From assembly GCF_000255295.1 (NCBI RefSeq), contig NC_017030.1, positions 10,016,620-10,080,619 on the forward strand: DNA of 64,000 nucleotides, read 5' to 3'. The first letter of the stretch is position 1; every line of letters starts with the position of its first letter. A program made the position numbers and the translations under genes. Under the pieces are notes generated by a model. That model saw nothing but the letters and a program-made list of their open reading frames with translations. It ran no database searches and was not told where the DNA came from. This document shows positions 16,077 to 25,292 of the stretch, piece by piece. This DNA is from Corallococcus coralloides DSM 2259. Lineage in GTDB: Bacteria > Myxococcota > Myxococcia > Myxococcales > Myxococcaceae.

Positions 16077-18221
16077 ATGGCAGAGACGAAGCACGGACGG
16101 TGGAAGCGGACCGTCATCCTCACCTGCGCGGTGCTGGGCGGCGGCGCGGGCGTGGCCATGGCGCAGCAGAACGCCGCGAAGGACGCCGCCACGCAGCCGG
16201 CCGCGCAGCCCACCGCCACGGACGCGGTGGCCGTGTACGACGGGGGCATCCAGGCCGGATGGAAGGACATCGGCTGGGCGCCTCGCGAGCTGCCGAAGGG
16301 CGCTCCCGCGCGACTGCGGATGTTCAACTACGGCGGGTGGATCCTCTACCGGCCCAAGCTCCAGGGCGCGTACGGCGCGCTGACGTTCCGCTTCACCGCG
16401 CCGGAGTCCTACGGCGAATTCCTGGACGTACGCCTGGACGCCCCCGGCGCCGCGACGTTCCCGCACGTGCGGATCAGCCCGGAGTTCATCGTCAAGAAGG
16501 ACCGCGAGTGGGCGGAGGTCGTCGTGCCCATGGAGGTCCTCAACCCGCGCAGTGAGCCCTTCGACCGCCTGGTGCTGCGCGCGTCGAAGGACGTGGGCCG
16601 GGACTGGGTGCTCTTCGACAAGGTGGCCCTGGTGCCGCTGTCTCCGGACGTGGCCGCCGCGCGCGCGGCCGGCGGTGGCCGCATGGGCCGGGGCGACGGC
16701 CGCGAGTCGAAGATGATCATCGACTGCACCGCCCCGTCCAAGCCCATCAGCCCGCTCATCTACGGCATCGCGCTGGACGGCAACAAGGAGACCACGGACA
16801 CGCACCAGTGGAAGCTGGGCGCCACCATCCGCCGCTGGGGCGGCAACCCCACGTCCCGATACAACTGGAAGCTGGGCCGCGCGTGGAACACCGGCAACGA
16901 CTGGTACTTCCGCAACGTGGAGCTGGGCTTCGGCGCGGATGACTTCCTGGAGTCCAACCGGAAGAACAACGTCCAGTCCGCGCTCACGCTGCCGCTCATC
17001 GGCTGGGTGGCCAAGGACACGTCCTCCGTGGGCTTCCCGGTGTCCACCTTCGGCCCGCAGCAGGCCCAGGACGACACGGAGCCCGCGGGCGGCAACGGCG
17101 TGCGCCGCGACGGCACGCCCCTGGTCCCCAGCGCTCCCACCACGACCAGCGTGCAGGCCCCGCCGGAGTTCATCTCCGAGTGGGTGAAGTCGCTCAAGGC
17201 CGCGAAGCGCGGCGTGAACATGTACATCCTGGACAACGAGCCCGCCCTCTGGAGCTCCACGCACCGGGACGTGCACCCGGATCCGCTCACCTACGACGAG
17301 CTGCTCAAGCGCACCATCGAGTACGGCACCGCCGTGCGGAAGGCGGATCCGGAAGCGGTCATCGCCGGTCCCGCGGAGTGGGGCTGGACGAACTACTTCT
17401 GGTCCGCCGCGGACTTCGCTCCCGGCCGCCCGCCGTACACCGACCGCCGCGCGCACGGCGATGTGCCCCTGTTGCCCTGGTACCTGCGCGAGCTGCGCGA
17501 CCACGAGAAGAAGACCGGCGTGCGCCTGCTGGACGTGGTGGACGTGCACTTCTACCCGCAGACCAACGTGGGCCTGGGCCTGGAGGGCGCCACGGATCCG
17601 GACACCAACGCGCGGCGGATCCGCTCCACCCGCGCGCTGTGGGATCCGACGTACAAGGACGAGTCCTGGATCGCCGAGCCCATCCAGCTCATTCCCCGCG
17701 TGAAGCAGTGGATCGCGGAGAACTACCCCGGCCGGGGCATGTCCATTGGCGAGTACAACTTCGGCGCCATGAAGCACATGAGCGGGGGACTCGCGCAGGC
17801 GGAGGCCCTGGGCCGCTTCGGGCAGCAGGGGCTCACGTCCGCGTTCTTCTGGCAGTACCCCGCGGAGAACAGCCCCACGTTCTGGGCGTTCCGCGCGTAC
17901 CGCGACTTCGACGGGCGCGGTGGCCGCTTCCAGGACCACGGCCTGTCCACCACCGCGGCGGAAGGCACCAGCCTCTTCGCGTCCCGCGACGCGTCCGGCA
18001 AGAAGCTCACTGCCGTATTGCTCAACTTCGACCCCGAGCAGGCCGCCCAGGCGCAGCTGGAGTTCAAGGGCTGCGGCTCGCTCAACACCGTGCGCGTCAT
18101 GGGGTACTCGGGCGCGCCGGGCGGTTTCACCGAACAGGCCACCGGCAAGCAGGCCGAGCAGGCCCTTTCGCAGCGCCTTCCCCCCTACTCCATCACCGTG
18201 CTGGACCTCACGGTGAAGTGA
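16077..18221 (+). CDS. epsB: Secreted glycoside hydrolase family 44-like enzyme, EPS locus
   Basis: A 714-residue exported protein: signal peptide WKRTVILTCAVLGGGAGVAMA followed by a beta-sandwich region (residues 50-200) and a TIM-barrel hydrolase domain. MYILDNEPALWSSTHRDVHP holds the candidate acid/base Glu388, and MSIGEYNFGAMKHMSGG holds the candidate nucleophile Glu559; both match the GH44 endoglucanase pattern. A likely role is trimming or releasing EPS in the periplasm or outside. The ATG at 16077 has a good GAGGAAGG upstream; an upstream TTG at 16065 is less likely. It lies in the epsD-epsC-epsB-epsA series. Confidence 0.85.
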   Translation: MAETKHGRWKRTVILTCAVLGGGAGVAMAQQNAAKDAATQPAAQPTATDAVAVYDGGIQAGWKDIGWAPRELPKGAPARLRMFNYGGWILYRPKLQGAYGALTFRFTAPESYGEFLDVRLDAPGAATFPHVRISPEFIVKKDREWAEVVVPMEVLNPRSEPFDRLVLRASKDVGRDWVLFDKVALVPLSPDVAAARAAGGGRMGRGDGRESKMIIDCTAPSKPISPLIYGIALDGNKETTDTHQWKLGATIRRWGGNPTSRYNWKLGRAWNTGNDWYFRNVELGFGADDFLESNRKNNVQSALTLPLIGWVAKDTSSVGFPVSTFGPQQAQDDTEPAGGNGVRRDGTPLVPSAPTTTSVQAPPEFISEWVKSLKAAKRGVNMYILDNEPALWSSTHRDVHPDPLTYDELLKRTIEYGTAVRKADPEAVIAGPAEWGWTNYFWSAADFAPGRPPYTDRRAHGDVPLLPWYLRELRDHEKKTGVRLLDVVDVHFYPQTNVGLGLEGATDPDTNARRIRSTRALWDPTYKDESWIAEPIQLIPRVKQWIAENYPGRGMSIGEYNFGAMKHMSGGLAQAEALGRFGQQGLTSAFFWQYPAENSPTFWAFRAYRDFDGRGGRFQDHGLSTTAAEGTSLFASRDASGKKLTAVLLNFDPEQAAQAQLEFKGCGSLNTVRVMGYSGAPGGFTEQATGKQAEQALSQRLPPYSITVLDLTVK

Positions 18222-18231
18222 AGACGACGCC

Positions 18232-19032
18232 TTGACCACCGCACACGCCCCCGCCGCCGCTTCCCCCCGCCCGCGCCTGAACATCGGCCAGCTCACCATC
18301 GACCAGCTCACCTTCCCGGAGGCCATCACGGCCATTGGCGAGCTGGTGGACGCGCACCAGGGCGGCTACGTCTTCACCGCCAACGTGGACCACGTGGTGC
18401 TCGCGGAGACGAACACGCGCTTCCGCGACGCGTACGCCAAGGCCACCATTTCGGTCGTCGATGGCATGCCCATCGTCTGGGCGTCGCGCATGCTGGACGT
18501 GTCCCTGCCGGAGCGCATCGCCGGCTCCGACCTCATCCTGCCGCTGGTGAAGCTGGGCGCCGAGCGCAAGTGGCGCATCTTCCTCCTGGGCGCGGGCCCC
18601 GGCGTCGCGGAGAAGGTGGGCAAGCAGTTCCAGGCGCAGTACCCCGGCATCGAGGTCGTGGGCTGGGACTCGCCCATGGTGAACCTGGACGCGGGCGACG
18701 CGCAGAATGATCCCATCATCGCGCGCATCCGGGAGAAGGACCCGCACCTGCTCTTCGTCGCGCTGGGCAGCCCCAAGCAGGAGGTGTGGATCTCCCAGGT
18801 GGCCCAGAAGCTGGGGCCCACGGTGGCCATCGGCATTGGCGCGGGGTTCGACTTCATCGCCGGCACCGCCAAGCGCGCCCCGGAGTGGATCGCCAAGGCC
18901 GGCTTCGAGTGGCTCTACCGCCTCACCCACGAGCCCAAGCGCCTGTGGCGCCGGTACATCCTCAACGACTCCCAGTTCGGGATCATCCTGCTGCGCGAGC
19001 TGTGGAAGCGCACCCGGGGTTCACAGGGTTGA
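18232..19032 (+). CDS. epsA: WecG/TagA/CpsF-family glycosyltransferase, EPS locus
   Basis: A 266-residue enzyme of the WecG/TagA/CpsF family (GT26). Diagnostic blocks are YVFTANVDHVVLAETNTRFR, ATISVVDGMPIVWASRMLDV, RIFLLGAGPGVAEKVGKQF and HLLFVALGSPKQEVWISQ. Family members transfer N-acetylmannosamine, its uronate or glucose to a lipid-linked acceptor. The only plausible start is TTG at 18232, 10 bp after the epsB stop, which supports coupling to epsB. The gene ends the eps series in this window. A hairpin at 19034-19049 may end transcription. Confidence 0.85.
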   Translation: MTTAHAPAAASPRPRLNIGQLTIDQLTFPEAITAIGELVDAHQGGYVFTANVDHVVLAETNTRFRDAYAKATISVVDGMPIVWASRMLDVSLPERIAGSDLILPLVKLGAERKWRIFLLGAGPGVAEKVGKQFQAQYPGIEVVGWDSPMVNLDAGDAQNDPIIARIREKDPHLLFVALGSPKQEVWISQVAQKLGPTVAIGIGAGFDFIAGTAKRAPEWIAKAGFEWLYRLTHEPKRLWRRYILNDSQFGIILLRELWKRTRGSQG

Positions 19033-19033
19033 G

Positions 19034-19049
19034 GGGTCCCTCGGGACCC
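19034..19049 (+). terminator. Possible terminator hairpin after epsA
   Basis: GGGTCCC (19034-19040) and GGGACCC (19043-19049) form a compact stem two bases after the epsA stop. There is no T-run, so termination is only a possibility. Confidence 0.35.
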
Positions 19050-19224
19050 GCCCACTTGGCTGTATGTCCTTGAATTCTGGGCTTTAGGGGTTGGACCCCT
19101 CCCTGGACATTTACAGTCAAGCTTGAGTATTCTAGCCCGGCACGCCTTTCGCGGGGTGCACGGGCCGCAGTGCCTGAGCCTCGCGTCCGGGTGTGCCCAC
19201 CCGTAGGCCCCTGGACGTCCCCTC

Positions 19225-22071
19225 ATGTCATCAGCCGTATCCCGTTCGTCGCCCCGTTGGGCGGCGCGACTCGTCATGTTCGCGGTGATGGTGTTGTCGG
19301 CCTTCAGCCTGCCGGCCGCCGCCGCCACCAACACGGAGGCCACGCAGAAGGCCATCCAGTTCCTGAGCGCGGACGTGGCCAACTGGACCACGCACGAGAA
19401 CTGCATCGCGTGCCACCGCCAGGGCGCGGCGGTGTTCGGCCTGTCGAGCGCCAAGGCCAATGGCTACAACATGGCGCAGACGGCGAGCAACGGGCGCACG
19501 CTCCAGCAGAACCTGGACGCCATCACGGCGCGCATCAAGACGGACCAGCTGCCTTCCGGTCACTGGCTGTATCAGGGGGCCTCGTTCCCGAACTCCAAGA
19601 CGGGCTGGGCGTCGTTCGGCCTGGCGGGCTTCGACCAGTACGTGTCCACGCAGTACAGCAGCGCGCTGGTGATGGCGGCCAACTGGGCGCTGGGCACGCA
19701 GCAGTCCAGCGGCCGGTGGAACGAGGACCACGACGGCTCGCCGGTGAACCACGGCAACGTGCCCATCACCGCGCGCTACATCGTGTCGCTGGCGCAGGCG
19801 AAGCAGCGCGTGGACCCGGCGAAGGCGGCGCAGTACCAGGCGGCCATCGACAAGGCGGCCGCGTACCTGCGGGCCAACATCAACACGGCCACCACGGGCG
19901 TCTTCGACGACGGCATGCCGTACACGTTCCAGAAGTCGTGGGCCATCGTGGGCCTGAAGGCCGCGGGCCCGGGCGCCAATGGCGTGAACAGCACCACCAT
20001 CCAGACGCTGGCGAACCAGCTCATCGCGATGCCCGCGGTGAGCGGCAAGGGCTGGGGCCGCCTGCCGACGGGCGCGTCCGACGACTTCGCCACGGGCATC
20101 GCCGTGTACGCGCTGTGCCTGGCGGGCAAGGAGCCGGCGAGCAACGCGCGCCTGTTCAACGCGATTGAGTGGCTGAAGACGAAGCAGGCGGCGGACGGCG
20201 GCTGGGAGCCGGGGTCGGCGGCGCGGGACATCCCGACGACGTTCGCGTCGCTGGGGCTGGCGTGCTTCGGTGACTTCAGCGTGGAGGTGTCCGTGGTGGG
20301 CGAGGACACGAAGATGTTCCCCATCTCCAACCCGGCGCCCCAGGAGACGACCTACACGCTCAAGGTGAAGAACCACGGCTACCAGGCGGACACGTACACG
20401 CTGAGCACCGCGGGCGGCCTGCCGGGCTGGACGGCCACGCTGAGCCGGCCCACGGTGTTCCTGGCCGCGGGCGCGGAGTCCACCGTGACGGTGACGGTGC
20501 GCGCGCCGGTGAACCTGCTGCCTTCGCTCTTGTCGGAGGTCACGGTGACGGCGGCGTCGGGTGGCGCGGTGGGCGTGTCGGCGTCGGCGCGGGTGCGGAC
20601 GTACACGCCGCCGGAGCCTCCGGTGACGGGCGTGGCGACGACGACCACGATCCTCTCCCCGGCGGCGAACGCGAGCGTGACCATTGGCAATCAGACGACC
20701 CTGACCGCGCGGGTGCGGAATGCGTCGACCAACGCCGTGGTGACGGGGCCGCGCAAGGGCGTGGTGACGTTCTTCGTGGCGGGCGTGGCGATTGGCGCGG
20801 ATGACGACGCGAATGGCGACGGCGTGTTCTCCCTCGAGTGGAACATCGCGACGGACAGGTGGTCCGCCACGGGCGCGCAGGACTTCCGCGCGGTGTACTC
20901 CGGCGTGACGTTGGACACGCCGCCCAACCTGCTGGGCAGCACGGCGGCGCAGACGCTGGTCATCAATCCCTATCCGTACACGGCGCCGGAGGTCATCATG
21001 GGCAACCAGCCCGCGTTCATCCGCGAGACGACGCTGAACGCGTGGGGCTTCGTGAAGCCGGCCACCAACGGCGCGTTCATCACCTACGCGGCGTTCATCG
21101 TGAACGGCGGCGCCCCGGTGGTGGTGAACCCCGAGCTGAGCGGCGGTCTGGTCTACGTGCCGGTGGAGCTGGTGGAAGGGCCGAACATCATCCAGCTCAC
21201 GGGCCGCGACAACCTGGGCGGCATCACCACGAAGCAGATCAACCTGACGGTGGACCGCGTGCCGCCGGTCATCACCATCCAGTCGCCGGTGCAGGGCCAG
21301 GTGGTGGGTGGGCTGGTGGACGTCATCAGCCAGATTGACGAGCAGACGCCGACGCGCGTGGAGACGCAGTGGGTGAACACCACACTGCTGGAGTTCGGCA
21401 CCGGTTCGGTGACGCACCCGGTGAGCCTGCCGAACTTCGGCGAGCAGGGCATCCTGGTGCGCGCCACGGACTCCGCGAACAACGTGACGGAAGCCGTGGT
21501 GCACGTGTTCGTGGATTCCGGCACGCCCACGGTGACGACGGACCCGGCGGACGGGGCCACGTTCGGGCCGCGCGCGAACAACACGCTGCCGTATGTGATT
21601 CGCGTGTCGTCCGTGTCCGCGACGACGGTGAAGCTGGGCAATCAGCAGTTCCAGCTGCCGCGCGGCGGCGGTGAAATCCAGACGTCGGTGACGCTGGCGT
21701 CGGGCGTGAACACGCTGACCATCGACGCGACGAACGAGGCGGGCCGCACGACGCGCACGACGCGCACCGTGCGCTACGACACGCAGGCGCCCACGGCGAC
21801 GCTGGTGACGCCGGCTCCGGGCAGCACGGTGGGTGGCGTGGTGACGCTGACGGCGCGGGTGACGGATGCGCTGAGCAGCATCAAGAACGTGGCGTTCACG
21901 CGGGACGGGTCGGGCATCCGCGCCGGCACGCTCCAGACCAACGGCACGTGGACCGCGGAGCTGGACACGCGCGAGCTGCTGGATGGCACGCACACGGTGG
22001 ACGTGTGGATGACGGACGCGGTGGACAACTTCGTCATCCAGAGCTTCAGCTTCACGGTGAAGAACAACTAG
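19225..22071 (+). CDS. Secreted protein with terpenoid-cyclase-like toroid, CXXCH haem motif and Ig-like repeats
   Basis: A 948-residue exported protein. The signal peptide (LVMFAVMVLSAFSLPAAAA) is followed by an alpha/alpha-toroid region (about residues 35-350) with repeats such as SSGRWNEDHDGSPVNHGN and AADGGWEPGSAARDIPTTFA, resembling prenyltransferase/squalene-cyclase repeats. Within it, ENCIACHRQGAAVF carries one c-type haem motif, CIACH. The remaining 600 residues form several Ig-like beta domains, including YTLKVKNHGYQADTYTLS and repeated D-x-x-PP/AP-hydrophobic linkers (VDRVPPVITIQSP, YDTQAPTATLVTP). No catalytic residues are assigned. It follows the eps genes by 192 bp and may be an extracellular matrix or envelope protein; the electron-transfer role is inferred from one motif only. 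Confidence 0.8.
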   Translation: MSSAVSRSSPRWAARLVMFAVMVLSAFSLPAAAATNTEATQKAIQFLSADVANWTTHENCIACHRQGAAVFGLSSAKANGYNMAQTASNGRTLQQNLDAITARIKTDQLPSGHWLYQGASFPNSKTGWASFGLAGFDQYVSTQYSSALVMAANWALGTQQSSGRWNEDHDGSPVNHGNVPITARYIVSLAQAKQRVDPAKAAQYQAAIDKAAAYLRANINTATTGVFDDGMPYTFQKSWAIVGLKAAGPGANGVNSTTIQTLANQLIAMPAVSGKGWGRLPTGASDDFATGIAVYALCLAGKEPASNARLFNAIEWLKTKQAADGGWEPGSAARDIPTTFASLGLACFGDFSVEVSVVGEDTKMFPISNPAPQETTYTLKVKNHGYQADTYTLSTAGGLPGWTATLSRPTVFLAAGAESTVTVTVRAPVNLLPSLLSEVTVTAASGGAVGVSASARVRTYTPPEPPVTGVATTTTILSPAANASVTIGNQTTLTARVRNASTNAVVTGPRKGVVTFFVAGVAIGADDDANGDGVFSLEWNIATDRWSATGAQDFRAVYSGVTLDTPPNLLGSTAAQTLVINPYPYTAPEVIMGNQPAFIRETTLNAWGFVKPATNGAFITYAAFIVNGGAPVVVNPELSGGLVYVPVELVEGPNIIQLTGRDNLGGITTKQINLTVDRVPPVITIQSPVQGQVVGGLVDVISQIDEQTPTRVETQWVNTTLLEFGTGSVTHPVSLPNFGEQGILVRATDSANNVTEAVVHVFVDSGTPTVTTDPADGATFGPRANNTLPYVIRVSSVSATTVKLGNQQFQLPRGGGEIQTSVTLASGVNTLTIDATNEAGRTTRTTRTVRYDTQAPTATLVTPAPGSTVGGVVTLTARVTDALSSIKNVAFTRDGSGIRAGTLQTNGTWTAELDTRELLDGTHTVDVWMTDAVDNFVIQSFSFTVKNN

Positions 22072-22092
22072 CCGTCTGCCATTGACGGCGGT

Positions 22093-22105
22093 GCCCCTTC
22101 GGGGC
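22093..22105 (+). terminator. Short GC hairpin after the toroid/Ig protein
   Basis: GCCCC-TTC-GGGGC, 22 bp after the stop codon at 22071, could form a small terminator stem. No T-tract follows, so confidence is low. Confidence 0.35.
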
Positions 22106-22160
22106 GGGAGGTCCTCACGGGCCTTCCGCCCCGTTGTCTTTGGGGCGCATGCTGCAAGGC

Positions 22161-23510
22161 ATGCGTGCACACAGGGCCGGCGTGTGGATGTTGTTGTTCG
22201 TGCTGCTCACGGGCTGCGCCAGTGGGCCCACGGTGCGGCTGCGCACGGAGCGGGGGACCCGGACGTATGCGCCGGTGACCTGGGACCGCCGGGTGCCGGT
22301 CAGTGCTCGGGAGTTCGAGGCGGCGCTGGCGCGGTTGGTGTTGGAGGTGCCGCTAACGGTGCGGTCACCGAAGGTGGTGCGCGCGGTCGCGAAGAGGGGG
22401 GCGCAGCTGGACCTGGGGCTCGGGTTCACGCTGCGGGACGGGTACGGGAGGTGGTGCCGGGCGCATGAGGCTCCGGGGGATTGTCTGTCGTTGCTGGAGG
22501 ATGGAGCGGGTTTCGGTGAATTGGACCGGCTGACGCTCGCGGTGGGCATGTCGCTGGATCCGTTGCGCGCGAGCATTGGAGCCGCGTTGCAGGACACGCT
22601 GAACCCGGAGTTCTTCGTGTCCGTGGTGTCGGGAGCGATTGTGTCCTGGGTGGTGCTTGCGGCGGCGCCGGAGCCGCTGTTCACCAAGGCCGCGGCGGTG
22701 ATTGCCGCCGTGTTCCTGGCGTACGTGGGCGTGCAGTCGTTCCTCGCAGTGGTGCGGGCTTGCGGCGCGCTGAAGGCGGCCACGGATAGGGCGCAGACGT
22801 TCCAGGAACTGGAAGAGGCGGCGGAGGTCTTCGCGCAGGCACTGGGGCCGGAAGTGGCGCGCGTCTTCGTGCTCGCGGTGACGATGCTGGTGAGTCACGG
22901 CGTGACGGCGGGGTTGTCATCCGCGCTCTCCTTGATGCCGCGCTTCCCGGATGCGGTGCGGTTGGGTTCGACACAGGCGGGTTTCAACCCGGCGCGTGTG
23001 TTGGACGTGAGCGCGGTGGCGGTGGTGGACGGTGTGGTGGAGGTGACGCTCGCGTCCACGGCGGTGGCCATGGCCACGAAGGGCCCGCCTCCTCCGAGCA
23101 GCAGCACGGGAGGTCCGGGCAAGTGGGTGCAGGTGAATGAGTCGATGTCCGACCGTGCCCGCGATTATCAGGCCCAGGTGACGGGAGCACCGAAGGGCTC
23201 CGCGTACCGGCTCAAGAGTGGGGACGAAGAGGTCGACTTCGACGGCTACGACCTGGTCGACGATTTGCTGCTGGAAGCCAAGGGCCCGGGCTACGCGAAG
23301 TTCATCCAGGACAACATGTCGCTGAAGGAGTTCTACAGAGGCTTCGACAAGGTGCTTGCCCAAGCTGAACGGCAATACTTGATGGCTCGTGGAACGCGCG
23401 TCCGTTGGATCGTCGCGGAGGAGCGATTCGCGGAACTCCTTCGCAGAGCCTTCGAGGGCCGGGGCTACAAGACCTTCGAGGTCGTGCACGTCGCTCCCGT
23501 GCCGCGCTAA
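22161..23510 (+). CDS. SitA5-like polymorphic toxin lipoprotein with REase-fold C-terminus
   Basis: A 449-residue lipoprotein: MRAHRAGVWMLLFVLLTGC has a perfect short signal and lipobox. The middle region has two long hydrophobic helices (FFVSVVSGAIVSWVVLAAAP; AAAVIAAVFLAYVGVQSFLA). The C-terminal 120 residues have SGDEEVDFDGYDLVDDLLLE and AKGPGYAKFI, then TRVRWIVAEERFAELLRRAF, the layout of the Tox-REase-5 nuclease domain (D...ExK core). The family is known in myxobacteria as SitA5 toxins, delivered between cells by outer-membrane exchange. The next gene encodes Imm52, its usual immunity partner. Alternative in-frame starts at 22134 and 22149 would lengthen the signal; 22161 is preferred. 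Confidence 0.85.
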   Translation: MRAHRAGVWMLLFVLLTGCASGPTVRLRTERGTRTYAPVTWDRRVPVSAREFEAALARLVLEVPLTVRSPKVVRAVAKRGAQLDLGLGFTLRDGYGRWCRAHEAPGDCLSLLEDGAGFGELDRLTLAVGMSLDPLRASIGAALQDTLNPEFFVSVVSGAIVSWVVLAAAPEPLFTKAAAVIAAVFLAYVGVQSFLAVVRACGALKAATDRAQTFQELEEAAEVFAQALGPEVARVFVLAVTMLVSHGVTAGLSSALSLMPRFPDAVRLGSTQAGFNPARVLDVSAVAVVDGVVEVTLASTAVAMATKGPPPPSSSTGGPGKWVQVNESMSDRARDYQAQVTGAPKGSAYRLKSGDEEVDFDGYDLVDDLLLEAKGPGYAKFIQDNMSLKEFYRGFDKVLAQAERQYLMARGTRVRWIVAEERFAELLRRAFEGRGYKTFEVVHVAPVPR

Positions 23511-23524
23511 GGAGTCCTGGAATC

Positions 23525-24247
23525 ATGACGGAGACGTACTACTCAGGTTGCTATTGGCTGGCCCGGCAGGAGCCTGTCGAGTCCTGCGCCCACCGATTGA
23601 GTTCGTTCCTCCAGCGATTGGGCTCCTTGGACCCCTCGTGGAACCGCTGGCACCAGACGGCCGCGACCTTCGAGAAGGCGCGACAGCGACAGGTATCTCC
23701 GGATGTGGCCACCCTCTCCAAGCTCCTGGGCGGCAAGGCCAGCCGGTTCATGGACATGTCGCGCTTCTGGCTCTGGGCTGGCGAGAACGAAGCGGAGGCT
23801 TCGAAGGTCACCGGCCACTGCGGCAGCGCCGCGACGCATATGGCTTCTGTCTGTTTGCTCGACGGTCACAGCATGGGCCAGGTCGCGGAGCGGGTGCTAA
23901 CCGCCCATGTCCTGACCGGCGTGATGCGCGCCATGGCGCTCGCGTGGGAGCCGGAATTCGCTCTCTGTACCTCGCATGAGCATCGGGAACGCCTCATGGC
24001 TGGCAAGTTCCCCGAGCCCGGCACCTTCGTCGGCTGGGTCACCTACCTCGCCGACTTCCGCGGCCCCGTGCCCCCGCTGCCCTCTTCCGTCCAGGTGGAG
24101 CACATCCCGGACCGGGGCACGCTCATCACCCTCACGCAGGAGAAGTTCAGCGTCTTCAATCCCACCCACGTCGCCCTCGCCGCGGATGTCCAGGCGCGCC
24201 TCCAGGCGGCGGGGCTGCTCACCCCGCTTCGCCCCTGGGGCACCTAG
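23525..24247 (+). CDS. Immunity 52 (Imm52) family protein
   Basis: A 240-residue protein starting MTETYYSGCYWLARQEPVES. The opening, the FLQRLGSLDPSWNRWHQTA block, and the later FVGWVTYLADFRGPVPPLPS segment are characteristic of the Imm52 family, which neutralises Tox-REase-5 toxins. It begins 14 bp after the toxin stop codon and should be co-transcribed. It has no signal peptide, so it probably acts in the cytoplasm, where the nuclease would strike. It converges on a cupin gene with 4 bp between stop codons. Confidence 0.85.
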   Translation: MTETYYSGCYWLARQEPVESCAHRLSSFLQRLGSLDPSWNRWHQTAATFEKARQRQVSPDVATLSKLLGGKASRFMDMSRFWLWAGENEAEASKVTGHCGSAATHMASVCLLDGHSMGQVAERVLTAHVLTGVMRAMALAWEPEFALCTSHEHRERLMAGKFPEPGTFVGWVTYLADFRGPVPPLPSSVQVEHIPDRGTLITLTQEKFSVFNPTHVALAADVQARLQAAGLLTPLRPWGT

Positions 24248-24251
24248 CCCT

Positions 24252-24737
24252 TCAGCGCGGCCCGGCCTTCGCGAACCTTCGCAGCAGCGCTTCGTGCGCC
24301 GGGTGGCGGGCCACCATCGCCTCCGCCTCCGGCAATTCGAAGTCCGCGAACTCGAACCCCGGCGACACCGTGCAGCCCACCAGCGTGTACGCGCCCAGCG
24401 GCTCCGCCGCCTGCAGCACCCCCGCCGGGACCAGCACCTGCGGCTGATGGCCCTGCGTCACATCCCGCCCCAACACCGGGGACTCCAGCCGGCCGTCCTC
24501 GTGCACCAGGTGCAACGCCATCGGCTCCCCGTCATGGAACAGCCACAGCTCGTCCGCGCCCACCACCCGGTGCCACGCGGAGAACTCCCCCCGCTGCAAC
24601 AGGTAGTAGATGGCCGTCCCCGCGGACCTGCGCCCTCGCAGCGTCTGCACCTGGAACGCCGCCCGGTACGTCTCCCGGTAGTAGCCGCCCTCCGGATGGG
24701 GCTTGAGGTCCAGCCTCCTCACCAGCTCTTCAACCAT
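24252..24737 (-). CDS. Cupin_5/DUF985-family protein
   Basis: A 161-residue single-domain cupin. Conserved features of DUF985 include LDLKPHPEGGYYRETYRA, GTAIYYLLQRGEFSAWHRV, DELWLFHDGEPMALHLV and GAYTLVGCTVSPGFEFADFE. The fold resembles RmlC-like sugar epimerases, but the biochemical role of the family is not established. The ATG at 24737 starts directly at the conserved region. It is co-directional with the XRE-type regulator upstream (28-bp gap), suggesting possible joint expression. Confidence 0.85.
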   Translation of the reverse strand: MVEELVRRLDLKPHPEGGYYRETYRAAFQVQTLRGRRSAGTAIYYLLQRGEFSAWHRVVGADELWLFHDGEPMALHLVHEDGRLESPVLGRDVTQGHQPQVLVPAGVLQAAEPLGAYTLVGCTVSPGFEFADFELPEAEAMVARHPAHEALLRRFAKAGPR

Positions 24738-24765
24738 GGTGGACCCAGTCTAACGCCAGACACCT

Positions 24766-25215
24766 TCAGGGCTTCTTCTTCTGCTGCTGCATCGCGGACG
24801 CCACCAGGTTCATCAGCTTCAGCTGCACCGGCGTCAGCCGCCGCAGGTTGCGCATCAGCCGCCGCATCTCCGGCACGTCCTCCTCCGTCCGCGCCCGGGG
24901 CTTCTCCTTCGGCGGCGGCGCCGCGAACTCCTCGCCCAGGCCCAGCAGGTCGTGCGGCGGGATGTTCAGGACGACGCACAGACGGCGCAGGTTCTGCACG
25001 CTCGGCAGCATGTGGCCACGCTCCAGCCGGCCATACACCTCCGACGCCATGCCGATGCGGTCCGCCACGTCCGCCTGCGTCAGACCCAGCTTCACCCGCA
25101 CGTTCCGTGCCGCCGAGCCGAGGATTCCCGCCAGTTCCGTGTCCATGCCCTTGTCCCGGGTGCGCAGCGCCTCCATGGCACCGGGCGCTGGGCATAACCC
25201 TGAAGGTCGGGTCAT
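24766..25215 (-). CDS. XRE-family helix-turn-helix regulator
   Basis: A protein of up to 149 residues with an HTH_3 domain: NVRVKLGLTQADVADRIGMA followed by SEVYGRLERGHMLPSVQNLR, the usual XRE-type recognition helices. The C-terminal half is basic and Gln-rich (LMRNLRRLTPVQLKLMNLV, then MQQQKKKP). The start is ambiguous: ATG at 25215 has the best Shine-Dalgarno (AAGGTGAC), ATG at 25146 (MDTELAGILG) corresponds to the usual family start, and 25176 is possible. Target genes are unknown; the downstream cupin is a candidate. Confidence 0.85.
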   Translation of the reverse strand: MTRPSGLCPAPGAMEALRTRDKGMDTELAGILGSAARNVRVKLGLTQADVADRIGMASEVYGRLERGHMLPSVQNLRRLCVVLNIPPHDLLGLGEEFAAPPPKEKPRARTEEDVPEMRRLMRNLRRLTPVQLKLMNLVASAMQQQKKKP

Positions 25216-25292
25216 GTCACCTTACCTCTGGCGTTTTTTCCGCCTCCCCACCCGACCCGGGACGTCCCCCAAAACCTCCCGGCCCGCCCCTC

